Shown: positions 19,103 to 28,019 of the stretch, piece by piece
Position numbering within the stretch: position 1 is the first letter of the stretch
Layout of the letters: the number at the start of each line of letters is the position of its first letter
From: Arthrobacter rhizosphaerae
GTDB lineage: Bacteria > Actinomycetota > Actinomycetes > Actinomycetales > Micrococcaceae
Reading direction: 5' to 3'
Assembly (NCBI RefSeq): GCF_023062595.1
Contig: NZ_JALLAN010000003.1
Coordinates: forward strand, 270,346-334,345
DNA: 64,000 bases
Translations under genes and position numbers: made by a program
Notes under the pieces: generated by a model
Told to the model about the DNA's origin: nothing
What the model saw: only the letters and a program-made list of their open reading frames with translations
Databases searched by the model: none

Positions 19103-19810
19103 ATGAGCCGAAACCTGACCGCCGACCTCGCAGCAGACCTGCGGAACCGCATTGTTGAAGGGACAATTCAGCCCGGAGATAAACTGCCGAGCGAAAACAC
19201 ACTGATTGGCGAATTCGGTGTGAGCAGGACGGTGGTCCGGTCCGCCCTGACCCGGCTCCAGGCTGAGGGACTGGTGGAGACTGAACGCGGGCGAGGCAGT
19301 TTTGTCCTCACGCCTCCGCAGGTCGGGCAGTCCGCTACGCCTGGAAGCCGCCCTGTTGCCACTTTGGAAGACCGGTTGCACCTGCTCGAGTTCCGAATGG
19401 GAGTAGAAGGTGAAAGCGCCGCTCTTGCAGCCAAGAACCGCTCAGAGCGCCAACTGAAGGCTGTTCAAGGTTCACTCGAAGAATTCATGTCCAATTCAGG
19501 CCACCCAGCGCATGCCATGAAATCCGACTACGGCTTCCATCGGGCCATTGCAGCGGCAACCGGCAATCCGTACTACTCCGAGTGCCTGGCCAACCTGGGC
19601 CAGACCATGATCACCATGCCGCGAACAAGGCTCGTCACTGGAGCCGAGGATTATGCCCGTGACCACTTCGAACAGGTGACAGAGGAGCACAGGTCCATCT
19701 ATGCGGCCATAGCGGAACAGGATGAGTCGGCCGCTGCGGCGGCGATGCGCAACCACCTGGTGAACTCGCGACGCCGGTTGATCGCCTCCCAACGAGGTGC
19801 CGCCAGCTGA
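19103..19810 (+). CDS. FadR/GntR family transcriptional regulator
   Basis: 235 residues. The winged-helix N-terminus has LPSENTLIGEFGVSRTVVRSALTRL (about residues 28-52), and an FCD domain follows with the typical His/Asp pattern (HRAIAAATGNPYY, EHRSIYAAI). It is co-directional with the dehydratase 10 bases upstream, and the inverted repeat at 17891-17925 is its likely site; the ligand is likely an aldarate or a breakdown product. Confidence 0.87.
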   Translation: MSRNLTADLAADLRNRIVEGTIQPGDKLPSENTLIGEFGVSRTVVRSALTRLQAEGLVETERGRGSFVLTPPQVGQSATPGSRPVATLEDRLHLLEFRMGVEGESAALAAKNRSERQLKAVQGSLEEFMSNSGHPAHAMKSDYGFHRAIAAATGNPYYSECLANLGQTMITMPRTRLVTGAEDYARDHFEQVTEEHRSIYAAIAEQDESAAAAAMRNHLVNSRRRLIASQRGAAS

Positions 19811-19848
19811 TTCCAAGTAAACCCAAGGCCAAAGCTGTATTAACGCAA

Positions 19849-19876
19849 AGAACCCCGGTCCTAAGACCGGGGTTCT
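19849..19876 (-). terminator. Strong hairpin between GntR and tRNA-Leu
   Basis: AGAACCCCGGTC and GACCGGGGTTCT form a perfect 12-bp stem with a CTAA loop. It lies just past the 3' end of tRNA-Leu and is followed on the minus strand by TTTG. It may also stop transcription from the GntR gene. Confidence 0.75.
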
Positions 19877-19884
19877 GATTTGCG

Positions 19885-19967
19885 TGCGCGAGGGGGGATT
19901 TGAACCCCCACGCCCTTTCGGACACTGGCACCTGAAGCCAGCGCGTCTGCCGTTCCGCCACTCGCGC
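19885..19967 (-). tRNA. tRNA-Leu (anticodon CAG)
   Basis: The minus strand folds as a class II tRNA. The acceptor GCGCGAG pairs with CTCGCGC, the anticodon stem CTGGC/GCCAG encloses loop TTCAGGT (anticodon CAG), a long variable arm follows, and the T-arm has GGTTCAAATCC. CCA is not encoded. Length is 83. Confidence 0.93.
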
Positions 19968-20333
19968 GCAACTTCTTTTAGCGGCTGACAGTCCAATATA
20001 AGGACCATCACCTGCGTAAAAGCAGCGAGATCAAGCATAACGGACAATCACGGTAAAACGCGAATCGCCCCCTCACCGCTCAGCGGGGCACTGTGCACCG
20101 GCACCGCCGTCGAACGTCCGGTGACGCGCTCCACAGGAGTCTCCCCGGGCGGCCGGCACGAACTATTCTGGCGGGGTAGGCGTTGTGCATTAAGGCCATT
20201 CACAGTAGTGCCCAGTAGTATCTGATGTAGGAGTGACTGTGCCCTGCACCGCCTCCCGGTATGAAATTGTGTGTTGTCAATTGTGTTCGAAGTGCGTGAG
20301 CTGCTTGGCAGCCGTCAGGAAAGGAGAGGGACC

Positions 20334-21080
20334 ATGGGATTGCTGGACAAAGTCGAGCGCGGCATCGAAAAGGCCGTCCGCGGTGTCTTCTCCACCGGTT
20401 CCCGGGCGCAAGTGGAGCCTGTGGAAATCGCGAGCCGCCTGCGCCGCGAAGTCGATCACAAGGCCATCACCATTGCCGCCGGACGTACGCTCGCCCCTAA
20501 CGTTTTCGACGTCAAGCTCAGCGACGAAGACTTCATCAGGGCACAGGAATGGGGTACTCCCCTCGCGGAGGAACTCTGTGACGTGGTCATAGCCCACGTT
20601 CGAAGCCAGGGTTATACGCTCCAGGGTCCGGTGCGGATCTCCTTCCAGCGCGACGACGTCCTGCGTGCGGGAGACTTCGAAATCGCCTCGAAGACAGAGA
20701 AATCCACAGGTACTCCCTCAGCCCCGCCCGCTCCGCGCAACAACCTTCCGGCAGCTCCAGCCCGGCAACCCGTAAGGATGCAGCCTGTCCTGGACATTGA
20801 CGGCCAGCGTTATTCACTCAACGCAGCATCGATCGTGCTGGGCCGTTCATCGGAAGCGGATATCCTCATCGACGACACCGGCGTTTCCCGCCGCCACCTG
20901 GAAGTCCGCACTACCAAGGGCATCACGGAAGCTGTGGACCTGGGGTCTACCAACGGCAGTTACGTCAATGGACACAAGGTGGCAGGTAGCGTGGAACTCA
21001 CCGACGGCTCAACCATCACGATGGGACGGACCAAAATTGTCTTTCGCCTCCTGCCCGCCAACACCGGTGGTCGCGCGTGA
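20334..21080 (+). CDS. fhaA: FhaA-type protein: DUF3662 plus FHA domain
   Basis: 248 residues. The N-terminal DUF3662/FhaA domain begins MGLLDKVERGIEKAVRGVFS (about 1-115), a Pro/Ala linker follows (about 125-155), and a C-terminal FHA domain (about 165-245) has GRSSEADILIDD, SRRHLE and LGSTNGSYVNG, which bind phosphothreonine. In mycobacteria FhaA regulates cell-wall lipid II flux through the phosphorylated pseudokinase of MviN/MurJ. AAGGAGAGGGACC precedes the ATG at 20334, which fixes the start. First gene of the fhaA-pknB operon. Confidence 0.93.
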   Translation: MGLLDKVERGIEKAVRGVFSTGSRAQVEPVEIASRLRREVDHKAITIAAGRTLAPNVFDVKLSDEDFIRAQEWGTPLAEELCDVVIAHVRSQGYTLQGPVRISFQRDDVLRAGDFEIASKTEKSTGTPSAPPAPRNNLPAAPARQPVRMQPVLDIDGQRYSLNAASIVLGRSSEADILIDDTGVSRRHLEVRTTKGITEAVDLGSTNGSYVNGHKVAGSVELTDGSTITMGRTKIVFRLLPANTGGRA

Positions 21081-21568
21081 ATGATGTTAGTGACCTGACC
21101 ATCACAGTCCTGCGTTTCGGCTTTCTTCTGCTGCTTTGGGTTCTGATCTTCAGCATTGTCGCTGCAATGCGCCGCGATCTTATGATCGGCAAGAAGGCCG
21201 CCACAGGTGTACCCACAGCTCGCCAGATGCGTCGAAATCCGAACCTGGCCGAAGCCACACCCCCACCTGTAAAGCAGCAGGCACGGCAACTGGTAGTCAC
21301 GGAGGGCCCACTCAAGGGCCGCACCATTCCTCTCGCTGCCAGCCCTATTTTGTTGGGGCGCGCACAGGAAGCAACGCTGGTTCTTGAGGATGACTACGCC
21401 TCCGGCCGGCATGCACGGCTGTTCCCGCAAGGCACCCGCTGGTTCATCGAGGACCTCGGCTCCACCAACGGTACGTATCTGGCAGACCAACAGCTCACCC
21501 GGGCACTTCCGGTTGAGATTGGCGTCCCCGTGAGAATCGGCAAGACGGTTATTGAATTGAGGCCATAA
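21077..21568 (+). CDS. fhaB: FhaB/FipA-type membrane-anchored FHA protein
   Basis: 163 residues, GTG start overlapping the fhaA stop by 4 bases. One N-terminal membrane helix (about residues 9-30, LRFGFLLLLWVLIFSIVAAM) is followed by a cytoplasmic tail and an FHA domain (about 80-160) with LGRAQEATLVLEDDYASGRHARL and LGSTNGTYL. It corresponds to mycobacterial FhaB/FipA, a phosphothreonine reader linked to the divisome. Second gene of the operon. Confidence 0.92.
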   Translation: MNDVSDLTITVLRFGFLLLLWVLIFSIVAAMRRDLMIGKKAATGVPTARQMRRNPNLAEATPPPVKQQARQLVVTEGPLKGRTIPLAASPILLGRAQEATLVLEDDYASGRHARLFPQGTRWFIEDLGSTNGTYLADQQLTRALPVEIGVPVRIGKTVIELRP

Positions 21569-21570
21569 CC

Positions 21571-23286
21571 ATGGCCGCCCCGGACGTTCCCGCAGAGAAA
21601 GCAGTTGCCTCGAAGCGGCCCCTCATCATGCGTTACGCAGCCCGCTCGCACGTCGGTCGGGTGCGGGCAAAAAACGATGATTCTGCCTATGTGGGCCGCC
21701 ATCTGGCTGTTGTGGCAGACGGAATGGGCGGCCACGCGGGAGGAGACGTAGCGTCTGCGGCTACCGTCCTGGACATGATCCACCTTGACCAGAACACTTA
21801 CGAGGACGACGCCACCACCGTCCTGGCGGATGAGATCCAGACGGCAAACTCCCTGCTCTCCGAACTCGTCCACATGAATCCAAAGCTGGCCGGTATGGGT
21901 ACCACCGTGACCGCTTTGCTGCTGGCGGAAGGCAAACTGCACTTCGCCCACATCGGTGATTCCCGTGCATACAGGCTCCGCGACGGTGTCTTCGAACAGG
22001 TCAGCGTCGACCACACTTTCGTTCAGCGGTTGATCGACGAGGGCCGGCTGAAGCCCGAAGAAGCGGAGACCCACCCCCATAAGAACGTCCTGATGCGGGT
22101 GCTGGGCGACGTTGACGCCAGTCCGGAACTCGATCTTGATGCCTTGGACGTCCAGCCGGGAGAACGTTGGCTGCTCTGTTCTGATGGACTGAACTACGTT
22201 GCCGGCCACGTTGTCGAACGGACCGTGCGCGAGACCAAAAGCCTCCGCGAATGCGCGGACAAGCTGGTTGATCTCACCCTTGAAGCAGGATCCCCGGACA
22301 ACGTCACTGTGGTGATGCTGGAAATAGCAGAGGAAACGCTCGACGACGTCAGCACGGCCGCCGTCGACATCGTCCCTTCCGGTGACGCCAAGGCGGGGAC
22401 CATCTCCGCCACCGTCGATGCTGCGCCGCCGTCCGCCGTCGGACCCGCACCCGCGAACCCGGGCTCCACCCGTGCCGTCCTCCCGGATCGCGACAGCACA
22501 GACGCCGGCACTCGTCCTCCAGGGGGAACAGCTCCTGGCCACGAACCGGCCGGCGACAGTCAGTCAGACGAGCCCGAGACCAACACTGATCCAAACCTCG
22601 GAGAGCACCTGTCAGCAGAGGTTCTTAAAGAAGAACTCGCCAGCAGGCCCCACGAACTCGTGGGAGCCGCTGCCACCGCAGCGGAGTCCGGATCCATTCC
22701 ATCCATCGCAGGGCGCACTGTTGCGCGCCGCGCCGCAACTGTGCTGACCCACAAATCCGACCAGGCGCGCGACGATTACGAGGATTACCGCTCGTCATAT
22801 CGGCCGCGGCGGTGGCTTAGCATGGCGGTTGCCGTGGTTGTCCTTGTATTACTGGGTGTTGGCCTCTGGCTCGGGTACGCCTGGACTCAAACCCGCTACT
22901 ACATCGGGGAGTACGACCAGCGCGTAGCCATCTACAACGGCGTCTCCCAGCGTCTGGGTCCCATCCAGCTCTCCACCCTCGAAGCGGTAACCGAGATCCC
23001 CATGTCTTCCCTGCCTGAATTTTCCCAACAGCGCGTCCGCCAGACCGTACCTGCGCGTGACCTCTACGATGCCCAGCGGATCGTGAAGAACCTGGAGGAA
23101 ACCGGAACCACGTCGCCGTCTGAACCATGCCCTACATCGTCAGCCGGCGCAGCGCCTTCAGGCAGTCCAGGTGCAACCGCCCCCGCCCCGAACCCCACCG
23201 CGTCGCCGGCACCCTCGCCGGCGCCGACCCAGTCCCCTTCTGTCTCGCCGGGACAGAACGCCCAGAACTGCCAGGTGGTGAAATGA
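21571..23286 (+). CDS. pstP: PstP: PP2C-type Ser/Thr protein phosphatase
   Basis: 571 residues. The N-terminal PP2C domain (about 20-255) has metal-binding motifs VVADGMGGHAGGD, HIGDSRAYRLRDG and GSPDNVTVV. A Pro/Ser/Asp-rich linker, a single membrane helix (about 413-433, WLSMAVAVVVLVLLGVGLWLG) and an extracellular segment ending in a Pro/Ser-rich tail follow. It is the housekeeping Mn-dependent phosphatase that reverses PknA/PknB. It starts two bases after fhaB and overlaps rodA by 4 bases. Confidence 0.94.
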   Translation: MAAPDVPAEKAVASKRPLIMRYAARSHVGRVRAKNDDSAYVGRHLAVVADGMGGHAGGDVASAATVLDMIHLDQNTYEDDATTVLADEIQTANSLLSELVHMNPKLAGMGTTVTALLLAEGKLHFAHIGDSRAYRLRDGVFEQVSVDHTFVQRLIDEGRLKPEEAETHPHKNVLMRVLGDVDASPELDLDALDVQPGERWLLCSDGLNYVAGHVVERTVRETKSLRECADKLVDLTLEAGSPDNVTVVMLEIAEETLDDVSTAAVDIVPSGDAKAGTISATVDAAPPSAVGPAPANPGSTRAVLPDRDSTDAGTRPPGGTAPGHEPAGDSQSDEPETNTDPNLGEHLSAEVLKEELASRPHELVGAAATAAESGSIPSIAGRTVARRAATVLTHKSDQARDDYEDYRSSYRPRRWLSMAVAVVVLVLLGVGLWLGYAWTQTRYYIGEYDQRVAIYNGVSQRLGPIQLSTLEAVTEIPMSSLPEFSQQRVRQTVPARDLYDAQRIVKNLEETGTTSPSEPCPTSSAGAAPSGSPGATAPAPNPTASPAPSPAPTQSPSVSPGQNAQNCQVVK

Positions 23287-24713
23287 CGAAAACAGATGGC
23301 GCTCCCAAGCCCCGCCGCAATATCGAACTTCTGCTATTGCTTCTGGCGTTGTCCGTGGGAATCGGCGCCAACGCACTGGTTGGCGTGGATCAGGAAAAGG
23401 CGTTCGACTCCGATTTCTGGTTCCAGTCCAGCCTGTTGGCAGTAGCAGCGCTGCTTTTTCATGTCGTTCTCCGTCTTCGTGCAAAGTATGCCGACCCGGT
23501 AATACTTCCGCTGGTGGTGGCGCTCAATGGCCTTGGCCTTGCGATGATTCATCGTCTGGACGGTCCGGATTCCGAGACCGGAAATGACCAACTCCGTTGG
23601 ACCCTGGTTGCCATGGCCGTCGCCGTCGCCGTTATCTGGTTCTTGAAGGATCACCGCATCCTGCGGCGCTTTACCTATATTTCCCTTGCGGTGAGCGCCT
23701 TGCTCCTTCTCCTTCCACTCATTCCTGGGATCTCGGCTGGTGAAATTCTGGGAGCCCGCGTGTGGATCCGGCTTGGTCCCTGGACATTCCAGCCTGGCGA
23801 AATTGCCAAAATAACCCTCGCCATATTCTTTGCCGGCTATCTTTCCTCCAACAGGGACCTCATCCTCCTGGCGGGCCGCAAAATCGGTCCCCTGCAGTTT
23901 CCTCGCTTCAAGGACATGGGGCCCATGATCACGGCCTGGCTGGTCAGTATCGGTGTGCTGATCTTCCAACGGGACCTCGGCTCGTCAGTGCTGTTCTTCG
24001 GGCTCTTTATCGTCATGATCTATGTGGCCACCAGCCGCGTCAGCTGGGTGGTCATTGGTGTAGGCCTCATCCTTGGCGGCGGGTTCGTTGCCTCCCGGGT
24101 GTTCTCCCACGTGGGGCTTCGCATTGACGGCTGGCTCAATGCCTTTACCCCAGAGGTGTACGACCGCCAATTTGGCGGAAGCCTCCAGATCGTCCAAGGA
24201 CTCTTCGGAATGGCGAGCGGTGGCTTGGTGGGCACCGGTCTGGGTCAAGGAAGCCCCAATACCGTTCCCTTTGCCAACAGCGACATGATCATCGCTTCAT
24301 TCGGTGAAGAACTCGGACTCATCGGCCTGTTCGCGATTGTTTTGATGTACCTGCTGCTCTTCACCCGCGGCTTCCGGGCTGCCTTGGGTACCCGCGACGC
24401 CTTCGGAAAGCTGCTGGCATGCGGCTTGTCCTTCGCAATTGCACTGCAGTGTTTCGTCGTTATCGGCGGCGTCACCAGGCTCATACCGCTGACCGGCTTG
24501 ACCACTCCGTTCCTCGCGGCGGGCGGATCCTCCCTGCTCGCGAACTGGATCATTGTGGGCCTGCTTCTGATGATTTCCCACACGGCACGAAGCCCTGTTG
24601 ACACCACGCCCCTTCCTCCGGGAACCGAAACCGACACCCGGCAGGCTGTCCCAGCCATCCCAGGGCAACCCGGGTCCCCCGCCCCCCCGGCGAACCACGC
24701 AAATCCGGACTGA
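23283..24713 (+). CDS. rodA: RodA/FtsW family SEDS peptidoglycan polymerase
   Basis: 476 residues with about ten to twelve membrane helices and SEDS motifs: GARVWIRLGPWTFQPGEIAKI and the late segment GGVTRLIPLTGLTTPFLAAGGSSLLANW. This is the membrane glycosyltransferase that polymerises lipid II with its partner PBP encoded next. The ATG at 23283 overlaps the pstP stop (ATGA), which settles the start; the frame is open upstream but in pstP's shadow. A Pro-rich cytoplasmic tail ends the protein. Confidence 0.93.
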   Translation: MTKTDGAPKPRRNIELLLLLLALSVGIGANALVGVDQEKAFDSDFWFQSSLLAVAALLFHVVLRLRAKYADPVILPLVVALNGLGLAMIHRLDGPDSETGNDQLRWTLVAMAVAVAVIWFLKDHRILRRFTYISLAVSALLLLLPLIPGISAGEILGARVWIRLGPWTFQPGEIAKITLAIFFAGYLSSNRDLILLAGRKIGPLQFPRFKDMGPMITAWLVSIGVLIFQRDLGSSVLFFGLFIVMIYVATSRVSWVVIGVGLILGGGFVASRVFSHVGLRIDGWLNAFTPEVYDRQFGGSLQIVQGLFGMASGGLVGTGLGQGSPNTVPFANSDMIIASFGEELGLIGLFAIVLMYLLLFTRGFRAALGTRDAFGKLLACGLSFAIALQCFVVIGGVTRLIPLTGLTTPFLAAGGSSLLANWIIVGLLLMISHTARSPVDTTPLPPGTETDTRQAVPAIPGQPGSPAPPANHANPD

Positions 24714-24740
24714 CTCCCAGACTGAGGCGGTGCAGCAACT

Positions 24741-26198
24741 GTGAACCAGGCCATTCGACACTCATGGATCGCCGCGGTGGCCATGTTTGCCCTCATTTTC
24801 GGCGCCATCAGCTATGTTCAGGTGGTCGGGGCCGAGGAACTCAAGGCAAACCCGCTGAACAGCCGGACGCTCTTGCAGAACTTCTGCAACGACCGCGGCG
24901 CCATCATTGTGGGCGGCACTCCCATCGCCCAGTCCGTTCCGGGTTCTGAAAGCTGCAAATTCCAGCGGACCTACACCCAGCCGGAACTTTACGCCGGAAT
25001 TACGGGCTTCTTCTCCAAGAACTTTGGAGTTACCGGGCTCGAAAAAGGCATGAACGAGCAGATGGAAGGCACTTCGGACCAGTTGTTCCTCGACAGGGTG
25101 GGCCAGCTGTTCCTGGGCAACCAGCCCAAGGGTGCCTCGGTAGAACTCACCCTTGACCCCGCGATCCAGAAACTTGCATACGACCTGATTCCGGATGGTC
25201 AGCGTGGCTCAATCGTGGTGACGAACCCGAAAACAGGGGGCATCATTGCCATGGTGTCCAAGCCCTCCTACGATCCGAACCTCGTCGCCACTCAGGATGA
25301 AGCTGCCGCTGAAGCCAACATCAACGAGCTCAATAAGGTCCCCGGGATCAACCTGAACCAGAATGTCAGTGGCCCCACGGGTGCCCTCCTGGCGCCTGGA
25401 TCGGTATTCAAGCTGGTCGATACAGCTGCTGCCCTCAGTTCCGGGAAGTACAACAAAGACAGCGTGCTCCCAAATCCCGCAGAGCTTTCGTTCCCCGGGA
25501 TCGAGTACCGGCTGCCCAACTACGCCGGCGGCAACTGCTACACGCAGGACACCGCAAGCTTCGCCTTCGCCCTGCAGCAGTCCTGCAACACTCCCTTTGC
25601 AAGCATTGCCCGAGATCTCGGCCGCGATGCCATCGCCCAACAGGCAGACAAATTTGGTTTCGGCCAGGAAATGGGCGATCAACTGAAACTCGACTACGAC
25701 ACCCGCGAATTTCCGGATGACTTGGACGCCCCCGGGCTGGCCCAGTCTGCCATCGGGCAACGGGATGTCCGGGCTACTCCGCTGCAGGTGGCGCTCATGA
25801 CTTCCGCCATTGCCAATGGTGGTGTTCAGATGAAGCCAAACCTCATCAAAACCCTCCGCGCCCCGGATCTCCGGATTATCGACGAGCCGAAACCCGAGGT
25901 CCTCCGGACCTCCACAACTCCGGAAATCTCACGCCAGATCACGGAGTGGATGACCAGTGTGGTCAGTAACGGCATCGCCAGGGGCGCCGCTGTTCCAGGC
26001 GTCCAGGTGGCAGGCAAGACCGGCACCGCGGAGCTCGGTACCGATGGCTTAAACAACTCATGGTTTACCGGGTTCGCCCCGGCCAATGACCCGCAGGTGG
26101 CAGTCACCATCGTCATGCAAGACGTAGACATCACCACCGGCGCACAGCTAACCAGTCCGAATGCAAAGAAGATTTTTGAGGCGGTGTTGAATAAGTGA
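24741..26198 (+). CDS. pbpA: PbpA: penicillin-binding protein 2 (transpeptidase)
   Basis: 485 residues, GTG start. One N-terminal membrane helix (about 9-30) is followed by a dimerisation region and a transpeptidase domain with all three catalytic motifs: SVFK at 221-224, SCN at 281-283 and KTG at 426-428. This is the class B PBP partner of the adjacent RodA and crosslinks peptidoglycan outside the membrane. It overlaps pknA by 4 bases (GTGA). Confidence 0.94.
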   Translation: MNQAIRHSWIAAVAMFALIFGAISYVQVVGAEELKANPLNSRTLLQNFCNDRGAIIVGGTPIAQSVPGSESCKFQRTYTQPELYAGITGFFSKNFGVTGLEKGMNEQMEGTSDQLFLDRVGQLFLGNQPKGASVELTLDPAIQKLAYDLIPDGQRGSIVVTNPKTGGIIAMVSKPSYDPNLVATQDEAAAEANINELNKVPGINLNQNVSGPTGALLAPGSVFKLVDTAAALSSGKYNKDSVLPNPAELSFPGIEYRLPNYAGGNCYTQDTASFAFALQQSCNTPFASIARDLGRDAIAQQADKFGFGQEMGDQLKLDYDTREFPDDLDAPGLAQSAIGQRDVRATPLQVALMTSAIANGGVQMKPNLIKTLRAPDLRIIDEPKPEVLRTSTTPEISRQITEWMTSVVSNGIARGAAVPGVQVAGKTGTAELGTDGLNNSWFTGFAPANDPQVAVTIVMQDVDITTGAQLTSPNAKKIFEAVLNK

Positions 26199-28006
26199 GG
26201 CCTACAACGGGAATCACCCTCGGCGGGCGGTTCCAGCTGACCACGCGTATTGCGATTGGCGGCATGGGAGAGGTCTGGAAAGCCAAAGACCTGATCCTTG
26301 GCCGCATCGTAGCCATCAAGGTGCTCAAGGAGGAATACACGGGGGACCCCGGGTTCCTGCAGCGGTTCCGCGCCGAGGCACGCCACACCGCCCTCCTGAA
26401 TCACGTCGGCATCGCCAACGTCTTTGACTACGGTGAGGAAGAAGGCTCCGCCTACCTTGTCATGGAACTGGTACCCGGCCAGCCCCTGAGCAGCATCATC
26501 GAACACGAGCAGGTGCTCTCACCCGACCGCACCTTGTCCATGATTGCCCAGACGGCCCGCGCTCTCGCCGTCGCCCATGACCAGGGCCTGGTGCACCGTG
26601 ATATCAAGCCGGGAAACCTGCTCATCACCCCGGAGGGCAGGGTCAAGGTTACTGACTTTGGCATAGCCCGCCTGGCCGATCAGGTGCCGCTCACGCAGAC
26701 AGGGCAGGTGATGGGCACGGCCCAGTACCTTGCTCCCGAGCAGGCCACCGGGCAGACAGCTACCGGCTCTTCCGACATTTACTCCCTGGGCGTGATCGGC
26801 TACGAGTGCCTGACGGGCCACCGGCCCTTCACCGGCGAGTCCCAGATTGCCATTGCCCTGGCCCAGGTGAACGATGCCCCGCCGCCCCTTCCTGAGACTC
26901 TGTCGACGCCGGTGCGGGCACTCCTGATGTCCATGCTTTCCAAGGACCCCAAGAACCGTCCTGCCAATGCCATCAAGCTGGCAGAGGCGGCGGAAGCAAT
27001 CCGTAATGGCGACATCGCGGCGGCTCACGCCGCGGTGCCCGGAATGCTGCTGTTCGAAGCAACAACCGGACCCATCACAGCCCCCGTGGACATTCCCACA
27101 GCACCCACCGGCGTCATCGGATCGAGCGCTGAACGGAACCGTTCGACGTCGACCTCCGCCTTGCCGGTTCTCGGCGCTGCTGCTGCCGGCGCAGCCGTAG
27201 GGGCCGCAGGCGCCAACGGGGAAGAAGGCGGAGCCCGGAATACCCTTTCACGCGCGAATGCCCTCGCCGCAGAGCGGACCTGGATCCAGGAGGAAGAGGA
27301 CTACGACGAGCCCGTAGATGAGCCTCAGCGCCGCGGCCGCAGCCCCTGGACGTGGCCTTTGATCGCACTCATTCTGTTGGTCCTTTTCGCGCTCATCGGA
27401 TTCATCCTGACGCAGTCCGGGCTCTTGTTCCCCCAACCGGCAGCAACCAGCCCTGCCCCTTCGGTCAGTGCCCCTACCAGCAGCACGCCCACGCCCACCC
27501 GGACATCGGCTTCACCGACGCCCACTCCCACGCCAACACCGACCCAGAGCACGCCTGCGGCCATCAACCTGATTCCGGACGCCTACAAGGGACGTCCGTA
27601 TGATGACGTCCGGGCAGAGCTGATCGGCCTCGGATTGACGGTCCAGGGTAACGAGGTCTTCAACAATGCAGCCCCGGGTACAGTGACGGACATCAATCCG
27701 TCGGGCCCCGTGCAGGCCGGCGAAACCATCACCGTGACTTATTCCAAGGGTCCGGAGATGCTTTCGGTTCCTGCCATCGGGGTCGGAAGCACCGAAGCCC
27801 AGGTCCAGCAGGCCATACAGGCTGCCGGTTTGCGCTGGGCAAAGGGTGATGACGTGACCGGATCTCCAACTCAACCTGCCGGAACCTTCGTCAGCTCCGA
27901 TCCTGAAGCCGGGATGAAGGTACCCGCCGGATCCGTGGTGACCTATCACCTTTCCAGGCCTTTGGGATTGGGATCTACTCCGACTACCAGCTCACCGGCT
28001 CCGTAG
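26195..28006 (+). CDS. pknA: Ser/Thr protein kinase PknA-like with two PASTA domains
   Basis: 603 residues. The kinase domain (about 12-270) has catalytic Lys42, HRD 134-136, DFG 154-156 and activation-loop threonines. A linker rich in Ala/Thr, a membrane helix (about 388-406), a Pro/Thr stalk and two extracellular PASTA domains (about 457-525 and 526-592) follow. Its place between pbpA and pknB marks it as the PknA orthologue. Mycobacterial PknA lacks PASTA repeats, so the ectodomain here is a difference. GTG start overlapping pbpA. Confidence 0.92.
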   Translation: MRPTTGITLGGRFQLTTRIAIGGMGEVWKAKDLILGRIVAIKVLKEEYTGDPGFLQRFRAEARHTALLNHVGIANVFDYGEEEGSAYLVMELVPGQPLSSIIEHEQVLSPDRTLSMIAQTARALAVAHDQGLVHRDIKPGNLLITPEGRVKVTDFGIARLADQVPLTQTGQVMGTAQYLAPEQATGQTATGSSDIYSLGVIGYECLTGHRPFTGESQIAIALAQVNDAPPPLPETLSTPVRALLMSMLSKDPKNRPANAIKLAEAAEAIRNGDIAAAHAAVPGMLLFEATTGPITAPVDIPTAPTGVIGSSAERNRSTSTSALPVLGAAAAGAAVGAAGANGEEGGARNTLSRANALAAERTWIQEEEDYDEPVDEPQRRGRSPWTWPLIALILLVLFALIGFILTQSGLLFPQPAATSPAPSVSAPTSSTPTPTRTSASPTPTPTPTPTQSTPAAINLIPDAYKGRPYDDVRAELIGLGLTVQGNEVFNNAAPGTVTDINPSGPVQAGETITVTYSKGPEMLSVPAIGVGSTEAQVQQAIQAAGLRWAKGDDVTGSPTQPAGTFVSSDPEAGMKVPAGSVVTYHLSRPLGLGSTPTTSSPAP

Positions 28007-28019
28007 GCAGCGCAGAACC

